From: Laburnicola sp. R22_1
Lineage: Eukaryota; Ascomycota; Dothideomycetes; Pleosporales; Didymosphaeriaceae
Direction of reading: 5' to 3'
DNA length: 64,000 nucleotides
NCBI GenBank assembly: GCA_014281115.1
Contig: JACONQ010000004.1
Span: forward strand, 2,914,001-2,978,000
Shown: in pieces, positions 32,687-44,470 of the stretch
Layout of the letters: each line of letters starts with the position of its first letter
How positions within the stretch are numbered: position 1 is the first letter of the stretch
Made by a program: the position numbers and the translations under genes
Notes under the pieces: model-generated
The model's input: only the letters and a program-made list of their open reading frames with translations
Database searches by the model: none
What the model was told of the DNA's origin: nothing

Positions 32687-34798
32687 ACGTGTCTGTGCGC
32701 GTGCCGAGCCACTTCGCGTGACGAGCCACCCAACACCATAACAGCTTATGCAAAAATGAAGCTATAGAGCCACCCACAATTAATATTATTACAGGATTTT
32801 CTAGAGGGGCATTAAATAGATCCTTGCGATTAATTTGCACTATTTATATCTGTCTGGAAGCTTAACGTTGCGGCCGCGACGTGTAGAGACGGTTAGGGCA
32901 GCAGATGCGCCCTCTAAGGACTCCTCAACATCTGAAGCATCAACAACACGTTTCTAACGTTTTCTGCTCTGTAGAGATGGCTAAGAGGCCTTCCTCTTAC
33001 CCTTTTTAGATAACTGTAGAGCTTTTTTTGCGTCGCGGGCAGACTTCTAGGCAGCGCGCTGAGCTGCCTTTTTAGCTCTCTCCTTCTCTCTTGCCTCCTT
33101 CGCTGCCTCTCGCGCAGCACGCTTTTTCTACTAGATTTTCTCCTTGTATAGTCTAGCTGCCTTCTTTAGCTCTGCTGTCTCTGCTTTTTAAAGCTGCTGC
33201 TCCTTATCCTCCTGCTCCTTAATAGATTGACGGACACGTGCCTCTCTCACCTTCCTAGGTGACCAGAACACTGACCCACTGTAATACTCCTTGCGCTATT
33301 AGAAATCTAGAGCTTTGCCCTTCTTCTTACACTTCTGCTTTGTAGACAGTGCCTCCCTAAGCCTATTAATATTGTGGTGGAGTAGCTTATTTTGAACAGA
33401 TAGATGGTGGAGCGATTAACGAAGCTTCTGCGTATCCTTACTACTCTGATCCTTAACTGCAAAGCGTACGAGCCTATCCACCTTTCTCCAATCATGATCG
33501 CTCAGTAGGGATGAGGAGCTTTCTCTTGATTCTTGAGATCTAGTGAATCTATCGAGGATTGGATCAGGATCAGGTGGTGATATGCCTGTTGCTCTAAAAG
33601 AGCTAAGGATTGTTAATTCCTTAAAGGAGGCCTGCCATGCCTTCTAGAATAGTGGGAAGAAATTGCCCTTCTTAATAGAAACTAGGCCTTGGCCTGCGTT
33701 GAGGTATTTCGAGAGCTCAGCTAAGTAGGCAGTTAATAGAGGCTTAAACATTGCAACGTTAAGTGGCTAAAGCGTATAAGTTAAATGAGGAGGCAGAATA
33801 GCAAGCAGGATCCTATGCTTATTACAGTAGTTGATGAAATCCATTATAATGTGGGATCCATGGCCGTCTAGGATTAGGAGCTAATATGCTTGTTGAGTCT
33901 TCTCTTTTGTACAGCGATCAAATACCTGTTCAAGCCAGGCAAGACCAATATCGTTGTTTGTCCAGCTAGAGGGTGATGAGGTGATAAAGACTTCATGTTC
34001 TCCTGCCTTAATGTCTTCTACCCAGGCTGATTGGATGCCTTTGTTGGCAGCCTTATAGATTAGGCTAGGAGGCAGAGCAGATCCATCAGCGCATATACAT
34101 GCTAGGAGCGTGATCCACGCGCGGTTTCCATCCTAGAGTGATGCCCTAACCTCCTTCTTCTCCCACATTCGTTGGCTGAATATTCTCTTTAATCTGCCAA
34201 CAACACTGATTATAAAGCCTTTCTCATCCATATTATAGGTATGACAAGGATCTATTTAATATTGATTGATCTTGTCATGTAGAAGCTGAAAGTAGAGGCG
34301 ATATTTATCCCCTGAATTAGCTTTGTGGCGATTGCTGTCCATGCTGACTGTCTATTGCGAGATAAGATAAATGCTGTGTCAGTTGATAAAGCGGGTAACC
34401 TAGCTCTCGCTAACTGCCTCCTTGGCTACTGTAGAGGCGAAATTTCGTACCATCTCCCTAGTAGGTGGTATATGTCTCTCTGTGAGTCCTTTGATATATT
34501 TTACAAGCTCCTACTCTTGCTGTGGGTTGAGTTTCTGCTGGTTGATGTTCTTGGCTTCATTTGGTGCCTGAACGCGCTTGTGTCTTCAGGATAACGTAGT
34601 TCGATCTACACCGTAGGTGGCAGCAATATTTCTGTACGAAAATGATTCCCCTGGATTTAAAGATTCAATAGCTGCAATCGCATCCTCGATTGCCCCCATA
34701 TTGGTGGAGTTATGACGCGTCAAATTCAGGCGATTATTTAGCGTTTTGGTGTTGGGTGGCTCGGCACGCGAAGTGGCTCGGCACGCGCACAGACACGT
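32687..34798 (-). mobile_element. Pogo-like DNA transposon B, 2112 bp
   Basis: Terminal inverted repeats of about 52 bp with one mismatch, beginning ACGTGTCTGTGCGCGTGCCG. Each contains two copies of a CGCGTGCCGAGCCAC motif (one copy GACGAG in the left end). TA at 32685-32686 (shared with element A) and 34799-34800. The coding strand is minus. Confidence 0.88.
32840..34699 (-). pseudogene. Element B transposase, broken
   Basis: Start Met at 34699 ('MGAIEDAIAAIESLNPGESFSY'), stop TAG at 32840-32842 after 'LPDRYK'. The distance is exactly 620 codons, so reading frame length is preserved. The DDE region lies around 33830-34250 (minus strand; 'MDFINYC' and 'LNGHGSH'-like near 33830-33870). Multiple stops of RIP type are present. 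The closest relative in the window is element E, by length and by its N- and C-terminal sequence. Confidence 0.8.
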
Positions 34799-35032
34799 TA
34801 CACCACTCGATTTCTCTATCGTGAAGTGGGTTGCGAACAGCACTGTAAGCCACCGCACTGACAAAATTTGGATGGTAGCGCACATGTGCACAGAGACGCG
34901 CACCGGCAACCCGGTCATGAGAGATCATGGCTAAGAGGACCCAGACCCGTGGCGCTGGGTCCCGACGCGTTTGTGGGGCTCCATAAACTGCTCCATCAAG
35001 AGCGCACATGGTTTTAATATACGCCACAAGCC

Positions 35033-35143
35033 CACTGTGTGCTAGGTACTGGGTTTTAGTGCCTCCTGTTTTACTCCTCTCTGTGCATGTATGGTGCGGA
35101 CTCGACGACCTTGGTTAGAATCTTAACACGACGAAGATCTTCA
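35033..35143 (+). repeat. SINE-like short repeat, copy 3, 5'-truncated, 14-bp target duplication
   Basis: A 111-bp insertion flanked by exact ATACGCCACAAGCC at 35019-35032 and 35144-35157. The body matches the 3' part of copy 2 and the whole of copy 1, and ends at the same point (GATCTTCA). Not RIP-mutated. Confidence 0.82.
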
Positions 35144-35157
35144 ATACGCCACAAGCC

Positions 35158-36102
35158 ATGTTCCAACAGCCCATACATGCATGATCTAAGCCGGGAGTCC
35201 GTACCGAGGATCGTTTATGAACCTATGAACCTATACGGGAACGTGCCCACGTTGCTTTTCTTAGATTGCAGGTGCATGCAAGGCGCAACAAGGTTGTGCT
35301 CGACTAAACACTACGTCTGGCCACTACTGTAGGCAGGATGCTTGTATGCATAAGTCAGCTCTGGAAAACCTCTAGAACGCCATTAGACTGGCAGCGTCAT
35401 TTGTCCTTTCGTCGGACAAGAGTTCCGTAAAACGTCCGCAACTATGTGGACCACGCAGTGCCAGCCTTAGGCCGCTTGCAATAGTTGCCTGGCCAAAGAC
35501 CCAGCTACAGCAGTCAGATATAGTTCTGCGCTTAATGTCTCAGGTAGCGCATACGAGTAACGAGTTCCACAGTATCAGGACAAGGGCCTCGGAGATCTGT
35601 AATCAATTCTCAGCTGTCGATCTAGTTTTCGGCTGAGGCGCTATTATTTGACATATGGGCAAACTTTGTAGGAGACCGGATAGCTTCTCCGGTGCACGAA
35701 CGTTTGCTCTCATTCGTTCCTCCGGGGAATGGATCACTGACGCGCATTTGCGCGCATGCTGACTAACTAGTCCTTATTAGGAAATGCTGAGACGATCTGT
35801 TTGCTAATTTAGCGGCTGTCGGTTCCAGTCTCGTCAAGCTCCGTCCAGACCTCAAGCTTCGACACCCTTTCAAAGTTGCCGTAAAAACTCGCCCAAGAAA
35901 CCACTACCAAAGAAATGGCTGGCCCAGATCCCAAATCCAAAAGACGCGTGATTGTGACACACAACTTTAAGGTTCGAATCCAGCAGGAGGCTTGGGCTCG
36001 TGCAGCAGGATAGCTCGAAGGGTGGGCACTTCACCAGGGTGGAGACACCGTTAACGTCAGTTGTTGGATTTCACACACTGCCTGTCATTTTCCGTTGCAT
36101 GA
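35158..36102. other. Unique-looking intergenic DNA, no gene recognised
   Basis: Normal composition, no domain-bearing frame. The 34801-35018 stretch before the SINE-like copy is similar. Probably the promoter side of the pseudogene at 36103 plus decayed sequence. Confidence 0.4.
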
Positions 36103-37385
36103 ATGTCGGCCAACGACACCCAAAGCTCTGGCAGTGCGGACCTACCTCACAATAGCTGGGGGCCAGCCCTTCTAGCAGTGTTTTGGTCTTCGGTAGGCTT
36201 TCCTGCTATTTTCCTGGCCCTTCGCGTGCATTGCAAGAAAAAGAAGAAGTGTGCGTTGTGGTGAGATGACTACATTGCATTAGCCTTATAGGTAAGTCAA
36301 TTACTGTCTGAAGATGTAGCAAGGAAAAGATAACCAGCCCAGCTGTCCCTGGCCATCTTTACCTGCATCACGTCTTATGCAGTTGTCGAACTCCAGTACG
36401 GAGCTCGCGACTGGGATATTCTTCCTAAGAACCTCGCACGCACAGCGAAGGTAGCAGCGGGCGCGTTTCTGTTCATCATCCTGGCCATCATGGGTAGTAA
36501 AACCTCTTTCGCCCTTCCTCTATTACGAATCACAATCGGATGGAAGAGATGGTTGGTGTGGGGTTTAATCATTACAACCAATGTCTTCCTTCGGTTCACT
36601 ATCATCATCTACTACATACAGTGCACCCCTGTGCAAGCCTTATAGGATATTGCAGTAGAGGGGAAATGCTAGGACCAGAACATCGCAATAATTTATTACA
36701 TTTTTTCTTTAGGTAAGCTTCCTTTCCCGCGTGCAGTGTGAATTTAGATGTTCGCTAAGACTATACTAGCCTGGGCCTCGCTGGTCGACCTTGCTTTGGT
36801 GTTCCTGGCATGGAAGATCATTTTGGGCTTGCGGCTGTTAGGAAGGGAGAAATGGGGTGTCACCGTAGCCATGAGTATGGGCATCTTGTAAGTGCGCCCT
36901 TGGAAGTCTGTCGGAGTGATCAAGCTGACTTGATTAGTGCTTCTGCCGCGTCTATAATAAAAACGGCTCAGCTTCATCTGTTGGCTTCGCTAAGCACCTG
37001 TGAGTTCTCATCTACACAGAATCACCACTCCTCTTGATTTGTGGCTAACTGGATTGCTAGACAACGCTGTTCCTGTCTTTTGCTGGGGTCCTCTCGAGAT
37101 CACCACCACACTCATCGCCGCTTCCATTCCGGCCCTTCGCCTCTTGATTAAAGATTTTCGCAGACCCGCTCAATAATATCAGGAAGCTAACGGGGCAACA
37201 AACGCGACAACGCAATCTTAAGATATCACGGAGTTTCTTTATATAACCAGGCTGAGTAGTCATAACCCTCTCATTCATGCAGTCACTGAGATAGAGACCA
37301 CAACCAACGGGTCAACGGTCTAGAGAGATTGTGGCAAGGAAAAGTACATAGGAGTATATAACGGTCATGCTGGAGTAGTCTAATA
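36103..37385 (+). pseudogene. Broken gene for a rhodopsin-fold (SAT4-type) fungal integral membrane protein, copy 1
   Basis: Model: ATG 36103 ('MSANDTQSSGSADL'), exon 1 to 36291, intron 36292-36342 (GTAAGT...CCCAG), then exon 2. Hallmarks in order: TM1 'PALLAVFWSSVGFPAIFLALRV', then 'DDYIALAL', 'ELQYGARDWDI', 'SFALPLLRITIGWKRWLVWGLIITTNVF', 'CTPVQAL-x-DIAVEGKC-x-DQ', 'DLALVFLAWKIILGLRLLGREKWGVTVAMSMG', 'GPLEITTTLIAASIPALRLLIKD'. This is the seven-helix fungal family related to SAT4/Pth11-like proteins; such proteins are plasma-membrane sensors or of unknown role. Stops: TGA after 'CALW', TAG at the end of exon 1, two W-to-TAG near 36650-36672, and three more after 37170. Further introns are likely near 36714 and 36889. 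Confidence 0.72.
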
Positions 37386-37793
37386 AGCTGACTGCTTGGT
37401 TGTTAAAGCTAGGCAAATTCAATAGGCATTTTCACGAGGTGTTTCGAACATTCATTCATTCATATCCGTTTATAGTCAATCCAACCTTTTACAGATTATG
37501 CGACTTAATATCACAAACCACGGTACCTTGGCTAGCAAGAACCTCTAAATACGAGTTATTATTAAATTTCTAACGTGTCGGCTTACTTATCTCACTGGTG
37601 GCGAGTCTGTGAGGTTCCAGTGGTATCGACCCCTATTCTAAGTAAGCTCTATCTACTTGTTAAACGTCTAGCACCTGCAGGGATGCTATGCTCGCTCAGA
37701 GAAGTCAATCAATTTGAAATATCTATATACAGCTTTCCATCACGGCGTTTTACCGTGTACCAAAAGGTTGCGATGATTCTACTCTTGTAATAT

Positions 37794-39153
37794 CTATGCA
37801 CCTTTCACTTCAACCATTGTCTCCTGGCGCACATGTATTCCAGTTAGGTCTCGCTCTTCCCTTCTACCTGAAGGCCCCCAGTCATTTGTTTCGCTCGAAA
37901 TAATGGTATAAACACCTGCTGGAACCTCACTGAGGTCGTCATGCATATAATCATCCAGCTGACCATTCTTGGAATCTGCCAGTTGATGTGTCGAACTAGA
38001 GTCATCGGCTTTCCTCGGCTCCTCTGTTTTGGTAATCGTGGTCAATCTGATGGCATTGCTTGGCCGACTAATACGCTGGCCGGTGGCAGCAGAGCTGGGG
38101 AACAAATCAGGAATTATGCGGTGAATGACTGGTCGTAGCAACGGACAACAGCCTAGAGGAAATGCTTTAGCGAATGCCTTTGGCATGATAAACTTGAATG
38201 GTGATTTATTACCAGAGACAACGGCAAGGTTGAGTTCGACCGCGCCCCCGACGGTGAACAGGCCGTAGTCGTATGGCAATTGCGACGAATCGGCCGGCCA
38301 ATTAATCACTTGATACAGCACAACGCATGAGGCGGTGCAGACGCTGTGGTCGGAATTAGTGTCTGCCATACAACGATGAATCGGAGAATCTCACATGGTA
38401 CCGAGCAGAAAGAAACAAGCAACGGCGAGTTTTTGTGGTAAGGGCAGGCGGAGCTTGAACACCGGCACCATAGGAAGAACCAGAATGGCGACATCTAATA
38501 AAAAATGGGTGGTGACAGTGCTAAGAAAGAACTTCTCTATGTCGAGATTGCAGGCCGCATTTGTGATAGTTTTATCCCAGATTGCACGTATAGGAACGCA
38601 ACGGAAGTTCAGTAGAACAGTCCGTAAGATCCACCATATTGCCGAAGATGCCAACAGCACCAAGATGGGGATCCGAATGATTGAACGCTTGAATAGTCGC
38701 CAGTAGAACGATAAGATAGATATCTTCGAAGAAGCCAGCGAAGAGGCATAGCAATGCGAATGGAAGAAGTCGAATATCCTAAGGTGGTACAGTATATTCT
38801 CTCGAGCAGCTTCGTCGAGAGAATCGGGCATGCGCTTTCCAAGTGACCAATGCAGAGCCCCTACAAGGTTATTGTTAATAATCCAGACGTGATCTGGCAA
38901 GGTTCGTCATGGTGTCATTTACATTCTATTAAGATGGCGCAGTAGCCGGTCGCAAAGATCTGTCATATCAGCATACAGCCTTAACCAAGAGGAAGGGAGA
39001 GCACCTTACAAAAGCTAAGACAGAAAAGTAATCATCGAACCACCAGTTCACCCGTGTTATTCGTCGTGCAGTCACTCGCATAATCAGCGCTACTAGGGCC
39101 GCAACCCAAGTTACACCAATACCAACGTAAAGATTGATCTGGACCCCAGCCAT
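37794..39153 (-). pseudogene. Broken gene for a rhodopsin-fold fungal integral membrane protein, copy 2
   Basis: Start Met at 39153 ('MAGVQINLYVGIGVTWVAAL'), exon 1 to 39010 with TM1 and 'WWFDDYFSVLAF', intron 39009-38960 (GTAAGG...GACAG). Then 'FATGYCAILIE', a stop and frameshift near 38905-38925, 'ISILSFYWRLF', TM helices, a Cys-containing loop 'RCVPIRAIWD', and 'THFLLDVAILVLPMVPVFKLRLP'. TGA at 38391-38393. A clean intron at 38212-38153 joins 'VELNLAVVSG' to 'CCPLLRPVIHRIIPDL'. The polar C-terminal tail ends at 37794. Same superfamily as the convergent pseudogene at 36103-37385 but a different member. Function lost. Confidence 0.72.
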
Positions 39154-39834
39154 AGTATAAGGTTGCTAAGAGTGGGAAGTGAAACACTTGTAACAAGAGT
39201 CAAAGAACTGTATGGAACTTGACGTGGACGATTTGTTTCTAGGCGCGAACGATGTCCTCTTTATCTGCCAGGCAGCGTCTCGTTAAGCCATGGCTGTTAG
39301 ATCGCGTCTCCTCTAGGTTAAAATACAGTTGGACCTGGTAACAAACGTGATTGACAGAGGAAGTACGCCTCAAGCCACTGGGTCGCAAAACAGTGCCATG
39401 TTTGGTGCGATGTTCAGCCACTCGTGTCCGTGCCCCAAATAAAATAGCCAATGCGGTTTATGTGGAGTGCCACCCTTAAAGAATGAGGTTCGCGCTGTGC
39501 TTTTAGCCTTAGACCCTGCGTTACCGTCGGAATCCGGATGGGCGCCGGTAGCGTGGTGTCAGTGCTTTCGTGGCCTCAGGGGTCGGGTAAGGATTTTTTT
39601 CTCATACAGACAAATTTTGAGTGCACACTAAACTATGTAATACCACGCTACGCATGCGGGGCTGGGGGGAGGATTGTATTCGGCCCTTCTCAGAGGCTCC
39701 CCGCGATTGGCAATCACTTTCGCTTTTGCGGTGCTTTGCTCCGATCCAATAAGACAAATCAACAATCTGTTTTAGAATAATACGGAGGTGTACCCTAAAA
39801 GTAATGGCTGGTAGCCTAAGCAAGGTGGCTAACA
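39154..39834. other. Intergenic, no gene recognised
   Basis: Normal-composition DNA upstream of the membrane-protein pseudogene. It ends at the minisatellite where the A+T-rich block begins. Confidence 0.4.
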
Positions 39835-40030
39835 GGGGTATGAATTTACAGGGGTATTTACAGGGGTATTTACAGAGGTATTTATAGAGGTATTAATAGA
39901 GGTATTAATAGAGATATTAATAGAGATATTAATAGAGATATTAATAGAGGTATTAATAAAGATATTAATAGATATATTAATAGAGGTATTAATAGGAGTA
40001 TTAATAGAAGTATTAATAGGAATATTAAGT
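39835..40030. repeat. 12-bp minisatellite at the GC/AT boundary
   Basis: About 16 tandem units of a 12-mer. The left units read ACAGGGGTATTT; moving right they become ATAGAGGTATTA and then ATAGAGATATTA. The successive changes are CpA-to-TpA and G-to-A, so the array shows a left-to-right mutation gradient. Confidence 0.85.
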
Positions 40031-43000
40031 AGCCCTTATAAGTAGCCCTTATAATACTTTTAAAAGTAGAATTTTCTATAAATAATAGGCCTTTTTATAA
40101 TAAAAGATATTTAGTGTGCTATATATAGTATATTGCAAGAATTATAAAAAATCTCAAATCTTATAGCACAATTGTGGCAGGCCTAGCATAATTATTCCAC
40201 GTTTTTTTGGCTGCTAAACCCGCCAAATCTATGTCGGGGTCTGACAGCTTCCTAGTACTTAAGCGTCTTTAGCATACTCTAGAAATAGTTCTTAAACTTC
40301 TCTCTATTATTATCTATCTTCTTCTTATACTTATTATTATTATCCCTCTTAATATATAGCTTATTACTATAGAGTATAATATTCTCGCTATTATTAATAA
40401 GGTCTAGAATAGAGAAAGGCTTATAACAGCTAGTAAATATTAGTAAATATATATAATAAACAAGTGTAATAAACTGATATTTACTCCTTATTTATTACTA
40501 TAGCTAGTTCTTTAATAATTAGACCTATAGGGCTCACACTATTGCAGAAGTTCTTCTACTTCTTTTTAGTAGTCTTGCTCTTAAAGTTATTAGCTTTAAG
40601 CTTATTTAGTCCCTTTTTATATAAAGGTTAAGGTTCTTTATTTATTATTATTAGGTTTTATTTTAACTTATAAAATCTTAAGTTAGTTTTATAAGGCTTT
40701 AATAGCCTTACGCTTCTTTATAATCTTAATTTTTACTTAAATTTTTTTCTAATATTATATCTAAGCTTCTTTAGTACTTCAAGCTACTTATTCTTTATCT
40801 ATATTAGTTTAGCTTAGTTTAGAGTCCTTAATACTAGTATAAAGTTGTCCTTTACTAGTTACTATTGCTTTGCTTAGGCTAGCTATAAACGCTAGGCATT
40901 AGCTTTAATAAATATTGCTTATATTAAAATAATATATATAAGGTAGTAAGGAATTATATTATAAAATTATAAGTACAATACTTGATCTAATAATTTACTA
41001 CTAAAGTAATCTTTTAAGAAAGAAAAGTAAGTCTAAAGGCTATAAGACCTAAGAAGAAAACTCTAATACTGCTTAGGCTAATCTAGGCTAATCTAAGGCA
41101 ACTAGGGGGTTACGCTGCCACAGAGGACACGTCGTGATATTTATCTAGTCTAGAAGCTACTTAGAGAGGTAGTCTCTTAGGTCTACCTTAGTCTTTAAGG
41201 CTAGGGCCTTTTAGATATCCTTAAAGAAAGTAGTAAAGACTATTAAACTATTCTTTTCTTTTATAATTCTTTTATTTAAGGTTATAAATAATATAGTAGA
41301 GACCCTTTAACTAGAAGTAGAAGCTTATCTCTTCTACTTATCTCTAATTCTTATATAAAAGGACCCTATATATATAGACTATTTCTTTAAAGCTACTAAT
41401 ATAGTAATTTTTTTCTACTAGGGCAAATCTAAAACTAGTTTATAGTCCTTCTTCTTTTTATTAATATACGCCTATACTATTTTAATATGCCTTTTAATAT
41501 CTATCTCTATATAAGGGACTTTATAAACTAAAGAGGTTACTTCTCTAAATTCTATTACTTAATAGGGATTATTTAAACTAATATATTATAGCTTAGCTTT
41601 TCTAGTAAATTTCTTAAATATAAAGGTAGTAGTTAAATATCCTAAATTAAGTATAGTATATAAAAAGGCAATATTATTAATAAAAATATTTATAGTAATT
41701 AGTATTATATCCAGCTATACCTTCCTATATATATTAAAGTTCTTCTCTAGTTCCTTTATATCTAGTTTTATCTTTTTCTTCTAATAACTTCTAGAGAAAG
41801 AAACTAGTTTTCTAACTTTACGAAGCTGTTAATATTCTTATTATTACTATTTATCTACTAGGCTTTACCTAATCTATCTTAAGTTAGAAGTATAGTAGCT
41901 TAGAGGTAGTAGTTCTAGATACTATAGCCCTTTTTGCTACAGCAAAAGCATGCTCCTTTTTATAGCACTTCTCTAACTCCTTCTTAGAAATCTATTTAGT
42001 ATACTTTTTAGTTCTTAAAGGATTTACTTTAGTAGTCTTTATAGTATTAGAATGTGTAGGTTTCTAATCTATAGTATTTATAAACTTAGTAAAGAAAAAG
42101 ACTATTATATAAAAAGGCTTTAATATTTTTATATAGTAAATATTTTCTTTAACTATATTAACTTTATCTATAAACATTATAAAATCTTAATTCTTAGAAA
42201 TTTTTAGTATAATTAGCCTATTCTATAAATTTATATATAAGGCTCTCTAGTAAATATTCTTTAGGTTCTCCTAATTATCTTTACTAGCCTTAGTAGCTAA
42301 GCGCATAAAGTTAGTATTAAACTTAGTTCGTTAGGTTTTGCCCTACTAACTAAGAAACAGTCTATTCTATACTTACTCCTTTACTAACTTATTATAAAAG
42401 CTTATATCTAAAAAACTCTAAAATTTGTTTTTAGAGTAGATTTCTTTCTTTATAAAGGCTAGTGTAATATCTACTACCTTTCTTATTAGCTTACTTATAA
42501 TATAATAAACTATATTCTCTAAAGAAGGGTAATTTTTATAAATCTTAGTCTTTAATGTGTATTTTTAACGCCTATAATTCTAGTAGCTTCTAGAGAACAA
42601 CTCTAGGTTAGAAAGCTAAGGGCGCTATTACTCTATTAGTGTTTTACTAGTTACTAGCGTTTTTACTATAATTTAGAAGAAGGCTAAAGGCACAGTTCTT
42701 ACTCTAGCACGTTGTTCTAATTAGGGAAGTTAATTAATAATTACTTTTAATAAGATCTAAAGCTATTTATTAGTATTTTATTAAGCTATTAGTATAACTT
42801 AGGGTTACTTTAAACTAGTAAGGCGGTTTATAATTTATATTAACACGTTCTAAAGGGCGTTTTTTTATATATTCTAGCCCCCTCCCCGCTTTTAGAGAAG
42901 TGGTTAAGATTCTATTATCCTATAGCTTTATAGGTATTAGCAAACTAGTTTAATTTTTTATATATATTCTAACTTGTTATAACCTTTTATACATAGTTTC
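40031..43000 (-). mobile_element. RIP-degraded LTR retrotransposon remnant
   Basis: At 41909-41950 (minus strand) reversing RIP gives a zinc knuckle C-x2-C-x4-H-x4-C ('ACFCCSKKGHSI...C'). Gag-like sequence lies upstream of it (41990-42900). At about 40245, reading minus, a GC-richer TGTCAGACCCCGACATAGAT looks like the start of a 3' LTR. Pol is not recognisable. The boundaries are approximate. Confidence 0.4.
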
Positions 43001-43149
43001 TTAATAAGACTAGCAGTTATATCTATTTTTATAGCTCTCTACTATTAAAGTTTAGTAACTTATTATACTAGATAAGGGATAAGAATAGTTTTCTTCTTAT
43101 AGAAAAGGGTTAGTGCTTCCTCTATTATATTTGTGTTTGTTTATAAGAT

Positions 43150-43520
43150 TAAAGAATTTTAGTATTTAGCTTAACTATTACGTATTTATATTTGTTTGTA
43201 AAGTTAAGAAATTTTAGTATCTAACTTTAACAACTATATATTTGCGTTTATTTATTTATAGGGTTAAGAGATTTTAGTACCTAGCTTAACTATTATATAT
43301 TTATATTTGTTTATAGAGTTAAGGGATTTTAGCATCTAACTTAACTACTATATATTTACGTTTGTTTGTTTATATGGTTAAGAAATTTTAGTATCTAGCT
43401 TAACTATTATATATTTATATTTGTTTATAGAGTTAAGAGATTTTAGTATCTAACTTTACTATTATATATTTGCGTCTATTTATTTGTAGGATTAAGAAAT
43501 TTTAGTATCTAGCTTAATTA
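43150..43520. repeat. Tandem array of ~55-60 bp units
   Basis: Six complete units, each containing 'GGTTAAGAGATTTTAGTATCTA' variants and 'CTTAACTATTATATATTT'. Unit length alternates between about 55 and 59-60 bp because of a longer 'TTTGTTTGTTTATATGG' spacer in every second unit, suggesting a dimeric higher-order repeat. RIP-affected. Confidence 0.75.
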
Positions 43521-44279
43521 CTTGCTAGTAACCTTTCTTAAAGATACTATAGACTAGATTATAGCTCTTTACGTTTTTTAAGGCTAAAGCGTAGGGTTAT
43601 TTAGGTATAAAAAAGCACTTAGCAACTCCCTCTTTTATTTATAAGTTTGTTCTTAGCATATTAGAGAGATTCTACAAGCTCCTCTATTATAAGAAGTTAA
43701 TTAAATTTAATATTAAGGGCTTTAAACTAAGAGGTTAGAGTTGCCTAAGTAAACTTATAAACTTAATAAAGTTTAAAGGTAACTCTAGCTATAGACTTAT
43801 ATACTCCTAGCTTAGCAAGAGCATAGACTTAGAACTCTAAGGCAGCAGGCCAAGTAACTGGTAAAAATAGACATTTAGTCCCTTACACTTACTAGACTTC
43901 TTATATAAATTAGGTTCTTATTTACTAAATAACTTCTTAGTATTTTTATAATATATAATAGCAATTATAAGATATATATATACTATTTTTAGCTTAATAC
44001 TAACTTTTTTTAGGTTGCTAGACCTAATAAAATATTATATAGAGCGTTAGGAATAATATAGTGTAGTATAAAAAATTAATAGTTAGAGTTATAATAATAG
44101 TTAATTAAATTCTATAAGTAAGATACTATATAAAATTTTTAGAAATTACCTATATCTATAATATAGTAGACGCGTAATAGACGCGTAGTGCTAGTCCTAA
44201 TTTGGACTAGCGCTAGAAATAAGGCGTTATTTCTAGCCTGCCTTAAGGCCGCGCATTAATCTATTATATTTTTATAGTT

Positions 44280-44470
44280 ATTTTAATTTTTTTAGTTACT
44301 ATATAATATTAAATTAACTATCTAGGATAGAATAATAAAGGCTTTTATTTTAAATAATATAATAAAAAAGTAAAGCCTTCTACTTAGTAAATAAAAAGAG
44401 TATAAAAGGTAATTATAAAAAAGTGTATTTAAACTTACTAAGCGAGCTTACGCTCGCTTAGCGAAATCTT
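44280..44470 (-). repeat. Left arm of a ~10-kb inverted repeat
   Basis: The reverse complement matches 54285-54450: shared 'GCTCGCTTAG', 'TTTATAATTACCTTTT', 'TTTACTAAG..G.AGGC', 'ACTTTTTTATTATATTATTTAA', 'AATAAAAGCCTTTATT'. The outer end is the GGTAGTTAATTTAA motif also present at the window start. Could be terminal inverted repeats of a large element or LTR copies in opposite orientation. Confidence 0.7.

Noticed and set aside
35965..35990. GGTTCGAATCC, a perfect-looking tRNA B-box
   Set aside because: The flanking bases cannot form a T-stem (only two G-C pairs) and no acceptor or anticodon arm fits upstream, so no tRNA gene is called.
44160..44260. Hairpins AGTGCTAGTCC/GGACTAGCGCT and AGAAATAA/TTATTTCT, possible structured RNA
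   Set aside because: Similar inverted CTAGT pairs occur in the gypsy-2 LTR; more likely a decayed LTR fragment, and boundaries could not be fixed.
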